64,000 nucleotides of DNA from Clostridia bacterium (GCA_017517665.1 JAFWYP010000033.1:1-64000); one strand, 5' to 3'; shown: positions 15,910 to 25,343, numbered from the stretch's first letter. The notes: generated by a model not told the origin, from the sequence alone. Numbers and translations: made by a program.

Positions 15910-16640
15910 AAAAATATTATTACGATTTACACATGCATTCATGTCTTTCACCCTGCGGTGACGACGATATGACTCCGAACAACATTGCAGGCATGGGAGT
16001 GGTTGCAAAGCTCGATATTTTGGCGCTGACCGACCATAACACCTGCCGTAACTGCCCTGCGTTTTTCAAAACCGCGCAGGCAAACGGAATCGTACCCGTT
16101 GCGGGCATGGAGCTTACCACGGCAGAGGATATTCACCTTGTGTGCCTTTTTGAAAATCTTGAAGATGCGCTCAGGTTTGACGAAGCCGTGGATAAATACA
16201 GAATACCGTTCAGAAACCGCGTTGATATTTTCGGCGAGCAGATGATAATGAACGAAAACGACGAGGTAATTGCCGTTGAAGAAAATCTGCTCTCAAACGC
16301 AACGATGATAACCGTTGATGATGCCCCGAAACTCGTTAACGAGCATGGCGGAATCTGCTACCCTGCGCATATAGACAGGGAGGCGAACGGAATTGTTGCA
16401 ACCCTCGGCATCTTCCCCGATATGCCGTATTTCCCGTGTTATGAGCTTCATGACGGCGATAAAAAAGACGAGTATCTCGGCAGATTTCCGATTCTTTCGG
16501 ACAAGCCCTGCGTTGTTTCGTCGGATGCGCATTATCTCTGGGATATAAGCGGCAGACTCAATTGCTTTGAGCTTGATGTCACGGAAGAAACTCCCGAAAA
16601 TATCCGTAAAAAGCTTTTTGAGAGGTTGAAAGGTTTATGA
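15906..16640 (+). CDS. PHP-domain phosphoesterase
   Basis: The 244-residue protein has the PHP metal-site motifs: DLHMHSCLSPCG at the N-terminus, LALTDHNTC near 40, PVAGMELTT near 64, YPAHIDR near 155, and VSSDAHYLWD near 202. These provide the usual His/Asp/Glu ligands for a multinuclear metal centre, so a phosphodiesterase or phosphatase activity is expected. The substrate is unknown. Genes of this type sit beside sensory hydrogenases, and a role in turning over a phosphorylated signal is a plausible but untested inference. It overlaps both neighbours by four bases. Confidence 0.85.
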   Translation: MKKYYYDLHMHSCLSPCGDDDMTPNNIAGMGVVAKLDILALTDHNTCRNCPAFFKTAQANGIVPVAGMELTTAEDIHLVCLFENLEDALRFDEAVDKYRIPFRNRVDIFGEQMIMNENDEVIAVEENLLSNATMITVDDAPKLVNEHGGICYPAHIDREANGIVATLGIFPDMPYFPCYELHDGDKKDEYLGRFPILSDKPCVVSSDAHYLWDISGRLNCFELDVTEETPENIRKKLFERLKGL

Positions 16641-17185
16641 AAGAATTATCATTGAACATTCTTGATATTGCCCAAAACTCCGTAAAAGCAAGGGCGGAGA
16701 ACATTCTGATTGAGCTTATCGAAGCAGACGGAAAGCTTACTCTCACGATTAAGGATGACGGCTGCGGAATGAGCAAAGAAACGGTTGAAAACGTGATGAA
16801 CCCGTTTTACACAACGAGAACAACGAGGAATGTCGGTCTGGGCGTGCCGCTGTTGAAGCTTGCGGCAGAGCAGACGGGCGGCGGAATAAAAATCGACTCC
16901 GTCAGCGAAAACGACAGTCCTGAGAATCACGGCACAACCGTCACAGCGGAATTTTTCACAGACCATATCGACTGCACGCCCCTCGGCGACATAATCTCCA
17001 CCGTCACGGTGCTGATTCAGGGTTCGCCCGATATCGAATGGAAATTTGTCCACAAGAAAAACGGCGGCGCGGTTGAGCTGGACACAAGGGAGCTTCGGGA
17101 AGTTCTCGGCGATGTTCCGCTTGATAATTACGAGGTCATAAAATGGATTGAGGAATTCCTCAAAGAAGGATATTCCGCCATTTAA
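16637..17185 (+). CDS. HATPase-domain protein 2 (histidine-kinase-like, no acceptor domain)
   Basis: The 182-residue protein has a GHKL ATPase core: the N box LNILDIAQNSVKA (about 5-17), the G1 box DDGCGM (about 40-45), a VMNPFYTTR F-box (about 52-60), and a G2-like NVGLGVPLLKLAAEQ (about 64-78). The F-box makes it more like sensor-kinase catalytic domains than the other copy at 13865. No DHp domain, receiver or membrane segment exists. The C-terminal 70 residues are of unknown fold. It would need a partner to phosphorylate, and the neighbouring HydS-like and PHP proteins are candidates. Confidence 0.82.
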   Translation: MKELSLNILDIAQNSVKARAENILIELIEADGKLTLTIKDDGCGMSKETVENVMNPFYTTRTTRNVGLGVPLLKLAAEQTGGGIKIDSVSENDSPENHGTTVTAEFFTDHIDCTPLGDIISTVTVLIQGSPDIEWKFVHKKNGGAVELDTRELREVLGDVPLDNYEVIKWIEEFLKEGYSAI

Positions 17186-17221
17186 TATAATGTATATATT
17201 ATAAAAGAGAGGATAGATACT

Positions 17222-17593
17222 ATGAAATCATTGGCTGAGCTTGCTGCTATCAGAGAAAAAATGAAGGATAAAGTTGTTCTTCGTGAAGGCACAGGCGAAA
17301 TCAGAGTTGTTGTCGGCATGGCAACCTGCGGTATTACTGCAGGCGCAAGACCCGTTCTCAACGCTTTTGTTGAAGAAGTTACAAAGGCAGGTCTTGGCGA
17401 CAAGGTTACTGTTTCACAGACAGGCTGCATCGGCGTTTGTCAGTTTGAGCCCGTTGTTGAAATCTTTGAAGCAGACAAAGAAAAGGTTACTTACGTTAAG
17501 ATGACAGCCGAAAAGGCAGCCGAGGTTGTTGAAAAGCACCTCAAGGGCGGCAAGGTTATTTCGGAATACACAATCAGTAACGTTATCTCATAA
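17222..17593 (+). CDS. Thioredoxin-like [2Fe-2S] ferredoxin-family protein
   Basis: The 123-residue protein has an N-terminal helix (about 1-18) and a thioredoxin-like 2Fe-2S fold. The cysteines are at 36 (MATCGITAGA) and at 69 and 73 (TGCIGVC). Only three are present; the second of the usual first pair is absent, so cluster binding would need another ligand or a partner. Such proteins precede HydB in many trimeric hydrogenase operons and could act as an electron shuttle. The ribosome site AGAGAGG precedes ATG 17222. The gap to the preceding gene is 36 bases. Confidence 0.85.
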   Translation: MKSLAELAAIREKMKDKVVLREGTGEIRVVVGMATCGITAGARPVLNAFVEEVTKAGLGDKVTVSQTGCIGVCQFEPVVEIFEADKEKVTYVKMTAEKAAEVVEKHLKGGKVISEYTISNVIS

Positions 17594-17609
17594 TGGAGGT
17601 TAAAATAAT

Positions 17610-19412
17610 ATGATTCGTTCCCATGTATTGATTTGCGGCGGTACCGGCTGTACTTCATCGGGCAGTAAGGTACTCATTTCCACATTTGAAAAGGAAATCG
17701 AAAAGAACGGTCTTGCTGAAGAAGTTAAGGTTGTTCAGACGGGCTGCTTCGGTCTTTGCGCCCTCGGCCCCGTTGTTATCATTTATCCCGAAGGCACATT
17801 CTACAGCCGTGTTGAGGAAAAGGATGTTGCCGAAATCGTTTCCGAGCATCTTCTCAAGGGCCGTCCCGTTGACAGACTCGTTTATAAGGATGCAGACGAA
17901 GCTGTTATCGAGGAAGCAGGAAAGACTCTTTCTCTTAACGACACAAACTTCTATAAGACCCAGAAGAGAGTTGCGCTTCGCAACTGCGGTCTTATTGACC
18001 CCGAAAATATTGATGAATACATCGCTATGGACGGTTATGCAGCTCTCGGTAAGGTTCTCACAGAAATGAAACCCGAAGAAGTTATTCAGGTTGTTGAGGA
18101 TTCAGGTCTCCGCGGCAGAGGCGGCGGCGGTTTCCCCACCGGTCGCAAGTGGAGATTCACCGCAGCTAATGCAGCTGACCAGAAATATGTTGTATGTAAT
18201 GCTGACGAAGGCGACCCCGGTGCATTCATGGACCGTTCCGTTCTTGAAGGTGACCCCCACTGCCTTATCGAAGCTATGACAATCTGCGGCTACGCAACAG
18301 GCGCAACCGAAGGTTATGTTTATGTCCGTGCTGAATATCCCATCGCTGTTGCACGTCTTCAGAAGGCTATCGACCAGGCAAGAGAATACGGTCTCCTCGG
18401 CAAGAACATCTTTGATTCGGGCTTTGACTTTGACCTCTTCATCCGTCTCGGTGCAGGCGCATTCGTATGCGGTGAAGAAACAGCTCTTATGACCTCAATC
18501 GAAGGCAACAGAGGTGAACCCAGACCCAGACCTCCCTATCCCGCAGTTAAGGGTCTCTTCGGCAAGCCCACCACAGAAAACAACGTTGAAACCTTTGCAA
18601 ACATCCCCCAGATTATCCTCAAGGGTGCTGATTGGTTCGCATCAATGGGTACCGAAAAGTCAAAGGGTACAAAGGTATTCGCTCTCGGCGGCAAGATTGT
18701 TAACACAGGTCTTGTTGAAATCCCCATGGGTACAACACTCCGCGAAGTTATCTATGATATCGGCGGCGGTATTCCCAACGGCAAGAAGTTCAAGGCTGCA
18801 CAGACAGGCGGTCCCTCCGGCGGATGCATCCCTGCAAGCCTTATTGATACAAAGATTGACTACGATAACCTCACAGCTATCGGCTGCATGATGGGTTCGG
18901 GCGGTCTTATCGTTATGGACGAAGACAACTGCATGGTTGACATCGCTAAGTTCTTCCTTGATTTCACAGTTGACGAATCCTGCGGTAAGTGCGCACCCTG
19001 CCGTATCGGTACAAAGAGAATGATGGAAATTCTTGAAAAGATTACCGAAGGCAACGGCACTCTTGAAGATATCGACAAGCTTGAAGAGCTTGCATATTAC
19101 ATCAAGGAAAACTCACTCTGCGGTCTCGGTCAGACAGCTCCCAACCCCGTTCTTGCAACTCTTAAGTTCTTCCGTGAGGAATATATTGCTCACGTTGTTG
19201 ATAAGAAGTGCCCCGCAGGCGTATGTAAGGGTCTCCTTAACTACACTATCGACGCTGATAAGTGTAAGGGCTGTACTCTCTGCGCAAGAAAATGCCCCGT
19301 TGGCGCAATCAGCGGCACAGTCAAGAACCCCCATGTTATCGACACAACCAAGTGCATCAAGTGCGGTGCTTGCATGGATTCATGTAAGTTCGGCGCAATC
19401 AGCAAAGGTTAA
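17610..19412 (+). CDS. hydB: Electron-bifurcating type [FeFe] hydrogenase subunit HydB (NuoF-like)
   Basis: The 600-residue flavoprotein binds FMN and NAD(H). Its N-terminal thioredoxin-like 2Fe-2S domain has cysteines in CGGTGC and TGCFGLC. The NuoF core follows, with GRGGGGFPTGRKW (about 169-181, NAD/FMN site), CNADEGDPGAFMDR and the 4Fe-4S motif SCGKCAPCRIG (about 456-466). The C-terminus adds two 4Fe-4S ferredoxin motifs (CKGCTLCARKC, CIKCGACMDSC). This layout matches HydB of bifurcating hydrogenases, which couples H2 formation to NADH and reduced ferredoxin. Some trimeric relatives are not bifurcating, so the electron donor set is inferred. Confidence 0.95.
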   Translation: MIRSHVLICGGTGCTSSGSKVLISTFEKEIEKNGLAEEVKVVQTGCFGLCALGPVVIIYPEGTFYSRVEEKDVAEIVSEHLLKGRPVDRLVYKDADEAVIEEAGKTLSLNDTNFYKTQKRVALRNCGLIDPENIDEYIAMDGYAALGKVLTEMKPEEVIQVVEDSGLRGRGGGGFPTGRKWRFTAANAADQKYVVCNADEGDPGAFMDRSVLEGDPHCLIEAMTICGYATGATEGYVYVRAEYPIAVARLQKAIDQAREYGLLGKNIFDSGFDFDLFIRLGAGAFVCGEETALMTSIEGNRGEPRPRPPYPAVKGLFGKPTTENNVETFANIPQIILKGADWFASMGTEKSKGTKVFALGGKIVNTGLVEIPMGTTLREVIYDIGGGIPNGKKFKAAQTGGPSGGCIPASLIDTKIDYDNLTAIGCMMGSGGLIVMDEDNCMVDIAKFFLDFTVDESCGKCAPCRIGTKRMMEILEKITEGNGTLEDIDKLEELAYYIKENSLCGLGQTAPNPVLATLKFFREEYIAHVVDKKCPAGVCKGLLNYTIDADKCKGCTLCARKCPVGAISGTVKNPHVIDTTKCIKCGACMDSCKFGAISKG

Positions 19413-19430
19413 TAGAGGAGGCATACTATA

Positions 19431-21176
19431 ATGGAAATGGTAAACATTAAAATAAACAATATGCCCCTGAGCGTTCCCAAGGGCATCACAATCCTTGAAG
19501 CAGCAAGATATGCAGGCGTGGAAATTCCCACTCTCTGCTATCTCAAGGAAATGAATGAAATCGGTGCTTGCCGTATGTGTATGGTTGAAGTAATCGGTGC
19601 ACGTTCACTTGTTGCAGCCTGCGTATTCCCCGTAAACGAGGGTATGGAGGTTTTCACAAACAGCGAAAAGGTAAGAAAGAGCCGCAAGCAGAATCTTGAG
19701 CTCGTTCTTTCAACTCACAACAAGGCTTGCCTCACCTGCGTAAGAAGCGGTAACTGCGAGCTTCAGAAGCTTTGCAAGGACTACGGCGTTGAAGACGCTC
19801 TCAAGTACGAGGGTGCATATCCCGAAGCAGGCTATGATGAGTCCGCACCCCACATGATAAGAGACAACAGCAAGTGCGTTCTCTGCCGCCGCTGCGTTGC
19901 AGCCTGCGATAATCAGGCTATCAGCGTAATCGGTGCAAACGCAAGAGGCTTTGATACTCATATCGGCTCACCCTTCGAGCTTCCCCTCAACGATTTTTCA
20001 TGCGTATCCTGCGGTCAGTGTATCGTTCACTGCCCCACAGGTGCACTCTATGAGAAGGATGACACAGCAAAGGTATTTGCCGCTATCAATGATCCCGAAA
20101 AGTATGTTGTTGTTAACACAGCTCCCTCAATCAGAGTTACTCTCGGTGAAGCATTCGGCAATCCCATCGGTACAAACGTTACCGGCAAGATGGTTGCAGC
20201 TCTCCGCCGCCTCGGCTTTGATAAGGTATTCGATACAGATTTCTCCGCTGACCTCACAATTCTCGAAGAAGCAAACGAGCTTCTCGACAGAATCAACAAC
20301 GGCGGTGCTCTTCCCCTTATCACATCATGCTCACCCGGTTGGGTTAAGTATTGCGAACACTACTATCCCGAGCAGATTGACCATCTTTCAAGCTGCAAGT
20401 CACCCCAGCAGATGTTCGGTGCAGTAACAAAGACATGGTATGCAAAGAAGATGAACCTTGACCCCAAGGATATCGTTGTTGTTAGCATCATGCCCTGTAC
20501 TGCAAAGAAATTTGAATGCGGCAGAGAAGACCAGTCCGCAAGCGGTTATCCCGATGTTGACTACGCTCTCACAACCCGTGAGCTTGCAAGAATGATCGAA
20601 ACCGCAGGTCTTTCATTCAACACCCTTCCCGATGAAGAATTCGATAATCCTCTCGGTGAAGGCACAGGCGCAGGCGTTATCTTCGGCGCAACAGGCGGCG
20701 TTATGGAAGCTGCTCTCAGAACTGCTGTTGAAACTCTTACAGGCGAAGAACTCAAGAGCCTTGACTTCACAGAAGTAAGAGGTACAGAAGGTCTTAAGGA
20801 AGCTACTTACACAGTTGCAGGCATGGAAATCAAGGTTTGCGCTGCAAGCGGACTTAAGAATGCACAGACAGTTATGGAAAAAATCAAGAACGGCACAGCT
20901 GATTATCACTTCGTTGAAATCATGGCTTGCCCCGGCGGCTGCGTAAACGGCGGCGGTCAGCCCGTACAGTCCGCAAGCGTTCATAACTTTGTTGACCTCA
21001 AGGGTCTCAGAGGTAAGGCACTCTATGAGGCAGATAAGAATCTTCCCCTCAGAAAGAGCCACGAAAACGAAGCTGTTAAGGCAGTTTACGCTGAGTATTT
21101 CGAGAAGCCCGGCAGCCACATCGCTCACGAGGTTCTTCATACTCACTACGTTAAGCGTTCAAAGTACAGCAAATAA
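19431..21176 (+). CDS. hydA: [FeFe] hydrogenase catalytic subunit HydA
   Basis: The 581-residue enzyme makes or oxidises H2. An N-terminal [2Fe-2S] domain has cysteines 36, 47, 50 and 64. A His-Cys 4Fe-4S motif (HNKACLTC...C about 96-115) and two ferredoxin clusters (CVLCRRCVAAC, CVSCGQCIVHC) follow. The H-cluster motifs are L1 TSCSPGW (298-304), L2 IMPCTAKKFE, and L3 EIMACPGGCVNGGGQP. Ser replaces one Cys of the standard TSCCP, a variant that I recall in trimeric hydrogenases. The protein lacks the C-terminal 2Fe-2S extension of Thermotoga HydA. It is the last gene of the operon and is closed by a strong terminator. Maturases HydEFG are not in the window. Confidence 0.96.
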   Translation: MEMVNIKINNMPLSVPKGITILEAARYAGVEIPTLCYLKEMNEIGACRMCMVEVIGARSLVAACVFPVNEGMEVFTNSEKVRKSRKQNLELVLSTHNKACLTCVRSGNCELQKLCKDYGVEDALKYEGAYPEAGYDESAPHMIRDNSKCVLCRRCVAACDNQAISVIGANARGFDTHIGSPFELPLNDFSCVSCGQCIVHCPTGALYEKDDTAKVFAAINDPEKYVVVNTAPSIRVTLGEAFGNPIGTNVTGKMVAALRRLGFDKVFDTDFSADLTILEEANELLDRINNGGALPLITSCSPGWVKYCEHYYPEQIDHLSSCKSPQQMFGAVTKTWYAKKMNLDPKDIVVVSIMPCTAKKFECGREDQSASGYPDVDYALTTRELARMIETAGLSFNTLPDEEFDNPLGEGTGAGVIFGATGGVMEAALRTAVETLTGEELKSLDFTEVRGTEGLKEATYTVAGMEIKVCAASGLKNAQTVMEKIKNGTADYHFVEIMACPGGCVNGGGQPVQSASVHNFVDLKGLRGKALYEADKNLPLRKSHENEAVKAVYAEYFEKPGSHIAHEVLHTHYVKRSKYSK

Positions 21177-21192
21177 TTAATCAATAAAAATT

Positions 21193-21222
21193 GCCGCAGG
21201 AGTAAAATCCTGCGGCTTTTTT
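21193..21222 (+). terminator. Terminator of the hydrogenase operon
   Basis: A perfect 9-bp GC-rich stem GCCGCAGGA/TCCTGCGGC is followed by TTTTTT. Confidence 0.92.
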
Positions 21223-21227
21223 GTTGC

Positions 21228-21255
21228 AAAAAAGGAACGCCGTTAACGGCGTTCC
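21228..21255 (-). terminator. Terminator after serA
   Basis: A perfect palindromic stem (GGAACGCC...GGCGTTCC, 21234-21255) is followed by TTTTTT on the minus strand. It stands back to back with the hydrogenase terminator. Confidence 0.88.
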
Positions 21256-21268
21256 TGAATTGAAAGTT

Positions 21269-22396
21269 TTATTTGATAACTCTTGCTCTGATTGCACCTT
21301 CAACAGCGGTATCGAATTCCTTATCGGTGTCGATTACGGTGTAACCCATATCCTTTTTGTTTGCGGTGAAGATTGCGGTGACGTTTGCGCCTGCAGTCTT
21401 TGCCGCATTTTCAGCTTTAACAGCAAAATCGTCTGCGTTTTCCTTGTGAATAAAGCAGGTGCGCACTGCAAAGCTTTCTGCAAGGCAGGTGTTGGGAAGA
21501 TTAACGGAATTCTTGATTTCACCCTTGGTAAGGTAAGCTGAAACTTCGTCGGCAGCCATCATAGCGCAGTTTTCTTCGCTTTCGGGAGTTGATGCGCCGA
21601 GGTGGGGGATAGCTGTCACGCCGTCTGCACCGAGCTGTTCATCGGTGGGGAAATCGGTAACATAAGCGCCTGCTTTGCCGCTTGCAAGTGCATCAAGAAT
21701 ATCCTTTGATGCAACAAGCTCGCCTCTTGCGAAGTTGAGAATTCTGACTCCGTCCTTCATCTTTGCGAGAGAATCGGCGTTAATCATGCCTCTTGTGCCG
21801 TCGTTGAGAGGAGCATGGAGGGTGATATAATCGCTTTGTGCAAAGATTTCATCGAGCTCAACGAGCTTGATATCTGTCTTGCCTGCTGCAAAGGGGTCAT
21901 AAGCGATAACTGTCATGCCGAGTGCCTTTGCGCTTTCGGCAACGAGAGCACCGATTGCGCCGAGACCGACAATACCGAGGGTTTTGCCGAGAATTTCGGG
22001 GCCTGCAAAGTTGCTCTTTCCTTTTTCAACGAGCTTGCCTACGTTTTCGCCTTCGCCCTTGAGTGTTTTGCACCAGTCGAGAGAAGCGGCAACCTTTCTT
22101 GAAGCAAGGAAAAGTGAGCAGATAACAAGCTCCTTGACTGCATTTGCATTTGCTCCGGGAGTGTTGAAAACAACAACGCCCTTATCGCTGCAAGCGGGGA
22201 TGGGAATATTGTTTACGCCTGCACCTGCTCTTGCGATTGCAACGGTATTTTCAGCAAGCTCATATTCGTGCATTGAAGCGGAACGAACAAGAATTGCATC
22301 GGGATTTTCGATAGCATCACCGCAGGTAAAAAGTGTGTTATCAAGACGGTCAAGACCGTTTTTTGAGATTTTATTTAAAGTTAAAATATTATACAT
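21269..22396 (-). CDS. serA: D-3-phosphoglycerate dehydrogenase
   Basis: The 375-residue NAD-dependent dehydrogenase catalyses the first committed step of serine synthesis. The Rossmann motif GIVGLGAIGALVAESAKALG (about 140-160), the catalytic-site NFARGELV (about 225) and PHLGAST (about 271) are visible. A short C-terminal regulatory-type domain of about 70 residues remains, shorter than in the E. coli/Bacillus long forms, which fits the short clostridial type. It follows serC by 12 bases on the same strand; serC-serA make a phosphoserine unit, with the phosphatase not in view. The assignment to the phosphoglycerate substrate rests on this pairing. Confidence 0.93.
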   Translation of the reverse strand: MYNILTLNKISKNGLDRLDNTLFTCGDAIENPDAILVRSASMHEYELAENTVAIARAGAGVNNIPIPACSDKGVVVFNTPGANANAVKELVICSLFLASRKVAASLDWCKTLKGEGENVGKLVEKGKSNFAGPEILGKTLGIVGLGAIGALVAESAKALGMTVIAYDPFAAGKTDIKLVELDEIFAQSDYITLHAPLNDGTRGMINADSLAKMKDGVRILNFARGELVASKDILDALASGKAGAYVTDFPTDEQLGADGVTAIPHLGASTPESEENCAMMAADEVSAYLTKGEIKNSVNLPNTCLAESFAVRTCFIHKENADDFAVKAENAAKTAGANVTAIFTANKKDMGYTVIDTDKEFDTAVEGAIRARVIK

Positions 22397-22408
22397 AATA
22401 ATTCTCCC

Positions 22409-23488
22409 TTAGTTATTCTTTTCAAATTCAGCCATGAAGTCAACAAGCTTTTCAACGCCTTCGATGGGCATTGCGTTATAGATTGAAGCTCTCATGCCGC
22501 CGACTGAACGGTGACCCTTGAGATTAACAAAGCCTGCTTCTGTTGCTTCCTTGACAAACTTTGCGTTGAGTTCATCGCTTTCTGTAACGAAGGTTACGTT
22601 CATCATTGAACGGTCGCTCTTCTTAACGGGGTTGTTGAACATCTTGCTGTTATCAATGAAATCATAGAGAATTGAGCATTTCTTTTCGTTGTGAAGCTTC
22701 ATTGCTTCAAGACCGCCGAGATTCTTAATCCATTCAAGAACGAGCTTGCACATATAGATTGAGTAGCAGGGCGGAGTGTTGTACATTGAATCGTTGTCGG
22801 CGAGGGTCTTGTAGTCGAGCATTGTGGGAGTGTAATCCCTTGCATTGCCGAGAAGGTCCTCACGAACGATAACAACGGTAAGACCTGCGGGAGCAACGTT
22901 CTTCTGTGCGCCGCCGTACATTACACCGTATTTTGAAACGTCCATGGGCTCCGAAAGGAAGCATGATGAAACGTCTGCTACGAGGGGAACATTGCCTGTA
23001 TCGGGAAGCTCGGCAAAACGTGTGCCGTAGATTGTGTTGTTCTGGCAGATGTAGAAATAGTCTGCATCGGGAGTGAAGTTTGCCTTGTCAAGCTCGGGGA
23101 TGCATGAGAAATTCTGATCCTTCGAGGAAGCAACAACCTTGATATCGCCGTATTTGCAGGCTTCTTTGTATGCTTTTGTGGAGAACTGACCCGAAAGAAC
23201 GTAGTCAGCCTTGCCGCTGCCGTTGAGGAAGTTGAGGGGGATAGCCGCAAACTGTGTTGAAGCGCCGCCCTGGCAGAAGATAACCTTGTAGTTATCGGGG
23301 ATGTTCATAACCTCTTTGAAAAGGTCGTGTGCGCCGAAAATGATTTCCTCATATACCTTTGAGCGGTGGCTCATTTCGAGAACTGACTGACCGCTGCCCT
23401 TATAATCGAGCATTTCCGCTGCGGCTCTGTTGAGTACGCTCTCGGGAAGCATTGAGGGACCTGCCGAAAAATTGTAAACTCTTGCCAT
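22409..23488 (-). CDS. serC: Phosphoserine aminotransferase
   Basis: The 359-residue PLP enzyme converts 3-phosphohydroxypyruvate and glutamate to phosphoserine and 2-oxoglutarate. Family segments are FSAGPSMLPESVL at the N-terminus, FCQGGASTQFAAIPLN near 71, and the PLP-lysine segment YGGAQKNVAPAGLTVVIV near 190. GHRSVGGMRASIYNA is near the C-terminus. Length is standard. It is translated before serA, and a 52-base gap separates it from aspS upstream, so all may share one transcript from hisS. Confidence 0.96.
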   Translation of the reverse strand: MARVYNFSAGPSMLPESVLNRAAAEMLDYKGSGQSVLEMSHRSKVYEEIIFGAHDLFKEVMNIPDNYKVIFCQGGASTQFAAIPLNFLNGSGKADYVLSGQFSTKAYKEACKYGDIKVVASSKDQNFSCIPELDKANFTPDADYFYICQNNTIYGTRFAELPDTGNVPLVADVSSCFLSEPMDVSKYGVMYGGAQKNVAPAGLTVVIVREDLLGNARDYTPTMLDYKTLADNDSMYNTPPCYSIYMCKLVLEWIKNLGGLEAMKLHNEKKCSILYDFIDNSKMFNNPVKKSDRSMMNVTFVTESDELNAKFVKEATEAGFVNLKGHRSVGGMRASIYNAMPIEGVEKLVDFMAEFEKNN

Positions 23489-23540
23489 GATATATTCATC
23501 CTTCCGTATGGAAAATTATTTGCTGTATATTATATGCGAA

Positions 23541-25328
23541 TTATTCTTCGTTTGCACTTATTGCAATTCCGAGGTCGTCGAGCTGAACGCCGTCAACGGT
23601 TGCGGGGCATTCCGTCATGGGTTCGCTTGCGTTCTGAACCTTGGGATATGCGATAACATCTCTGAGCGATTCACAGCCGAGCATCTGCATAACAAGTCTG
23701 TCAAGACCGATACCCATACCGCCGTGGGGAGGTGCGCCGTATTTGAATGCGTCGAGGAGATAGCCGAATTTGTTGTGAGCTTCTTCGTCTGAAAGACCGA
23801 GAAGGGAGAAAATTCTTGCCTGAAGGTCGGGATTTGTGATTCTGATTGAACCCGAGCAAAGCTCAACGCCGTTGAGAACAAGGTCGTAAGCCTTTGCTCT
23901 TACCGCACCCTTGTCTGTTTCGAGATAGTCAAGGCATTCATCCATGGGAGATGTGAACGGATGATGCATTGCAACAAACTGCTGACTGTCCTCGTCCCAA
24001 TCGAAAAAGGGGAATTCGGTAATCCAGAGAAGATTATATTGATTTTCGGGAATTATGTCAAGCTTCTTTGCGACAGTCTGACGGAGTGCGCCGAGAACGG
24101 AAAGAACGGTGGAATTCTTGCCGTCGCCGATGATAAGAATAACATCGCCAGCCTTTGCATCCGCTTTTTCGCAGATAGCGTTCATTTCGTCTTCTGTCAT
24201 GAACTTTGCGAATGAAGAAGCGATAGTGCCGTCCTCTGCGATTCTTGCCCATGCAAGACCCTTTGCGCCGATACCTCTTACCATTTCGGTGAGCTTATCT
24301 ATTTCTTTTCTTGTGAGAATGTTGAAAGCGTTCTTTGCGGTGATACCCCTTACGCTTCCGCCTGCTTCAAGTGCGCCCGTGAAAACTCCGAAGCCGCAGC
24401 CCTTGACTGTTTCACTCAGGTCATAGATTTCCATGCCGTAGCGTGTGTCGGGTTTGTCGCTTCCGTATCTTTCCATAGCTTCTTTGAAGGTAAGACGGGG
24501 AAGGGGAAGCTTTATTTCAGCTCCGATAGCTTCGCGGAAAACTCTTTCGATATAGCCTTCACCGATTGCAAGAACGTCTTCCATATCAACGAAGGACATT
24601 TCAAGGTCAATCTGAGTGAATTCGGGCTGACGGTCTGCACGGAGGTCCTCGTCACGGAAGCAGCGGGCAATCTGCATGTATCTGTCAAAGCCTGCAACCA
24701 TCGAAAGCTGCTTATAAAGCTGAGGTGACTGGGGAAGAGCGTAGAATTTGCCCTTGTGGATACGGCTGGGAACAAGATAGTCTCTTGCGCCTTCGGGAGT
24801 TGACTTGATAAGAATGGGTGTTTCGATTTCGATGAAGCCGTTTTCGTCGAAATAGTCACGGGTAATCTTTGTTATCTTGTGACGGAGAAGAATATTCTTC
24901 TGAAGGTCGGGTCTGCGAAGGTCAAGATAACGGTATTTGAGTCTTGTAAGCTCTGCCGTCTGGCAGTCTTCGATGATTTCAAACGGGGGAGTTTCGCTCT
25001 TTGCAAGCACGCGCAGGTCGGTAACCTCGATTTCAATCTCGCCCGTGGGAATTTCAGTGTTCTTTGCGGAGCGTTCTCTTACAACGCCCTGAGCCATGAG
25101 GACATATTCGCTTCTTGCCGAAGCGGCTTTTTCAAAAACGTCTTTTGCTGTTGATTCGTCAAAGGCAAGCTGAACGATGCCTTCTCTGTCTCTCAAATCG
25201 ATGAAAATAAGTGCGCCGAGGTCTCTCTGACGCTGTACCCAGCCTGCAACGGTAACGGTTTTTCCTGCATCGGAAAGACGGAGATCGCCGCAATAATGGG
25301 TTCTTTTAAGACCGGTCATAAAATCCAT
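23541..25328 (-). CDS. aspS: Aspartyl-tRNA synthetase
   Basis: The 595-residue class II synthetase charges tRNA-Asp. An N-terminal OB anticodon-binding domain (about 18-110, VAGWVQRQRDLGALIFIDLRDREG) is followed by the catalytic core, with motif 1 around 150-170, motif 2 CFRDEDLRADRQPEFTQID near 216, and motif 3 GIGLDRLVM near 533. A bacterial-type GAD insertion domain of about 100 residues lies between. It follows hisS by 15 bases, the common hisS-aspS pair. No T-box leader is seen upstream. Whether the enzyme also charges tRNA-Asn cannot be read here. Confidence 0.97.
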   Translation of the reverse strand: MDFMTGLKRTHYCGDLRLSDAGKTVTVAGWVQRQRDLGALIFIDLRDREGIVQLAFDESTAKDVFEKAASARSEYVLMAQGVVRERSAKNTEIPTGEIEIEVTDLRVLAKSETPPFEIIEDCQTAELTRLKYRYLDLRRPDLQKNILLRHKITKITRDYFDENGFIEIETPILIKSTPEGARDYLVPSRIHKGKFYALPQSPQLYKQLSMVAGFDRYMQIARCFRDEDLRADRQPEFTQIDLEMSFVDMEDVLAIGEGYIERVFREAIGAEIKLPLPRLTFKEAMERYGSDKPDTRYGMEIYDLSETVKGCGFGVFTGALEAGGSVRGITAKNAFNILTRKEIDKLTEMVRGIGAKGLAWARIAEDGTIASSFAKFMTEDEMNAICEKADAKAGDVILIIGDGKNSTVLSVLGALRQTVAKKLDIIPENQYNLLWITEFPFFDWDEDSQQFVAMHHPFTSPMDECLDYLETDKGAVRAKAYDLVLNGVELCSGSIRITNPDLQARIFSLLGLSDEEAHNKFGYLLDAFKYGAPPHGGMGIGLDRLVMQMLGCESLRDVIAYPKVQNASEPMTECPATVDGVQLDDLGIAISANEE

Positions 25329-25343
25329 AGTTTTTTACCTCTT

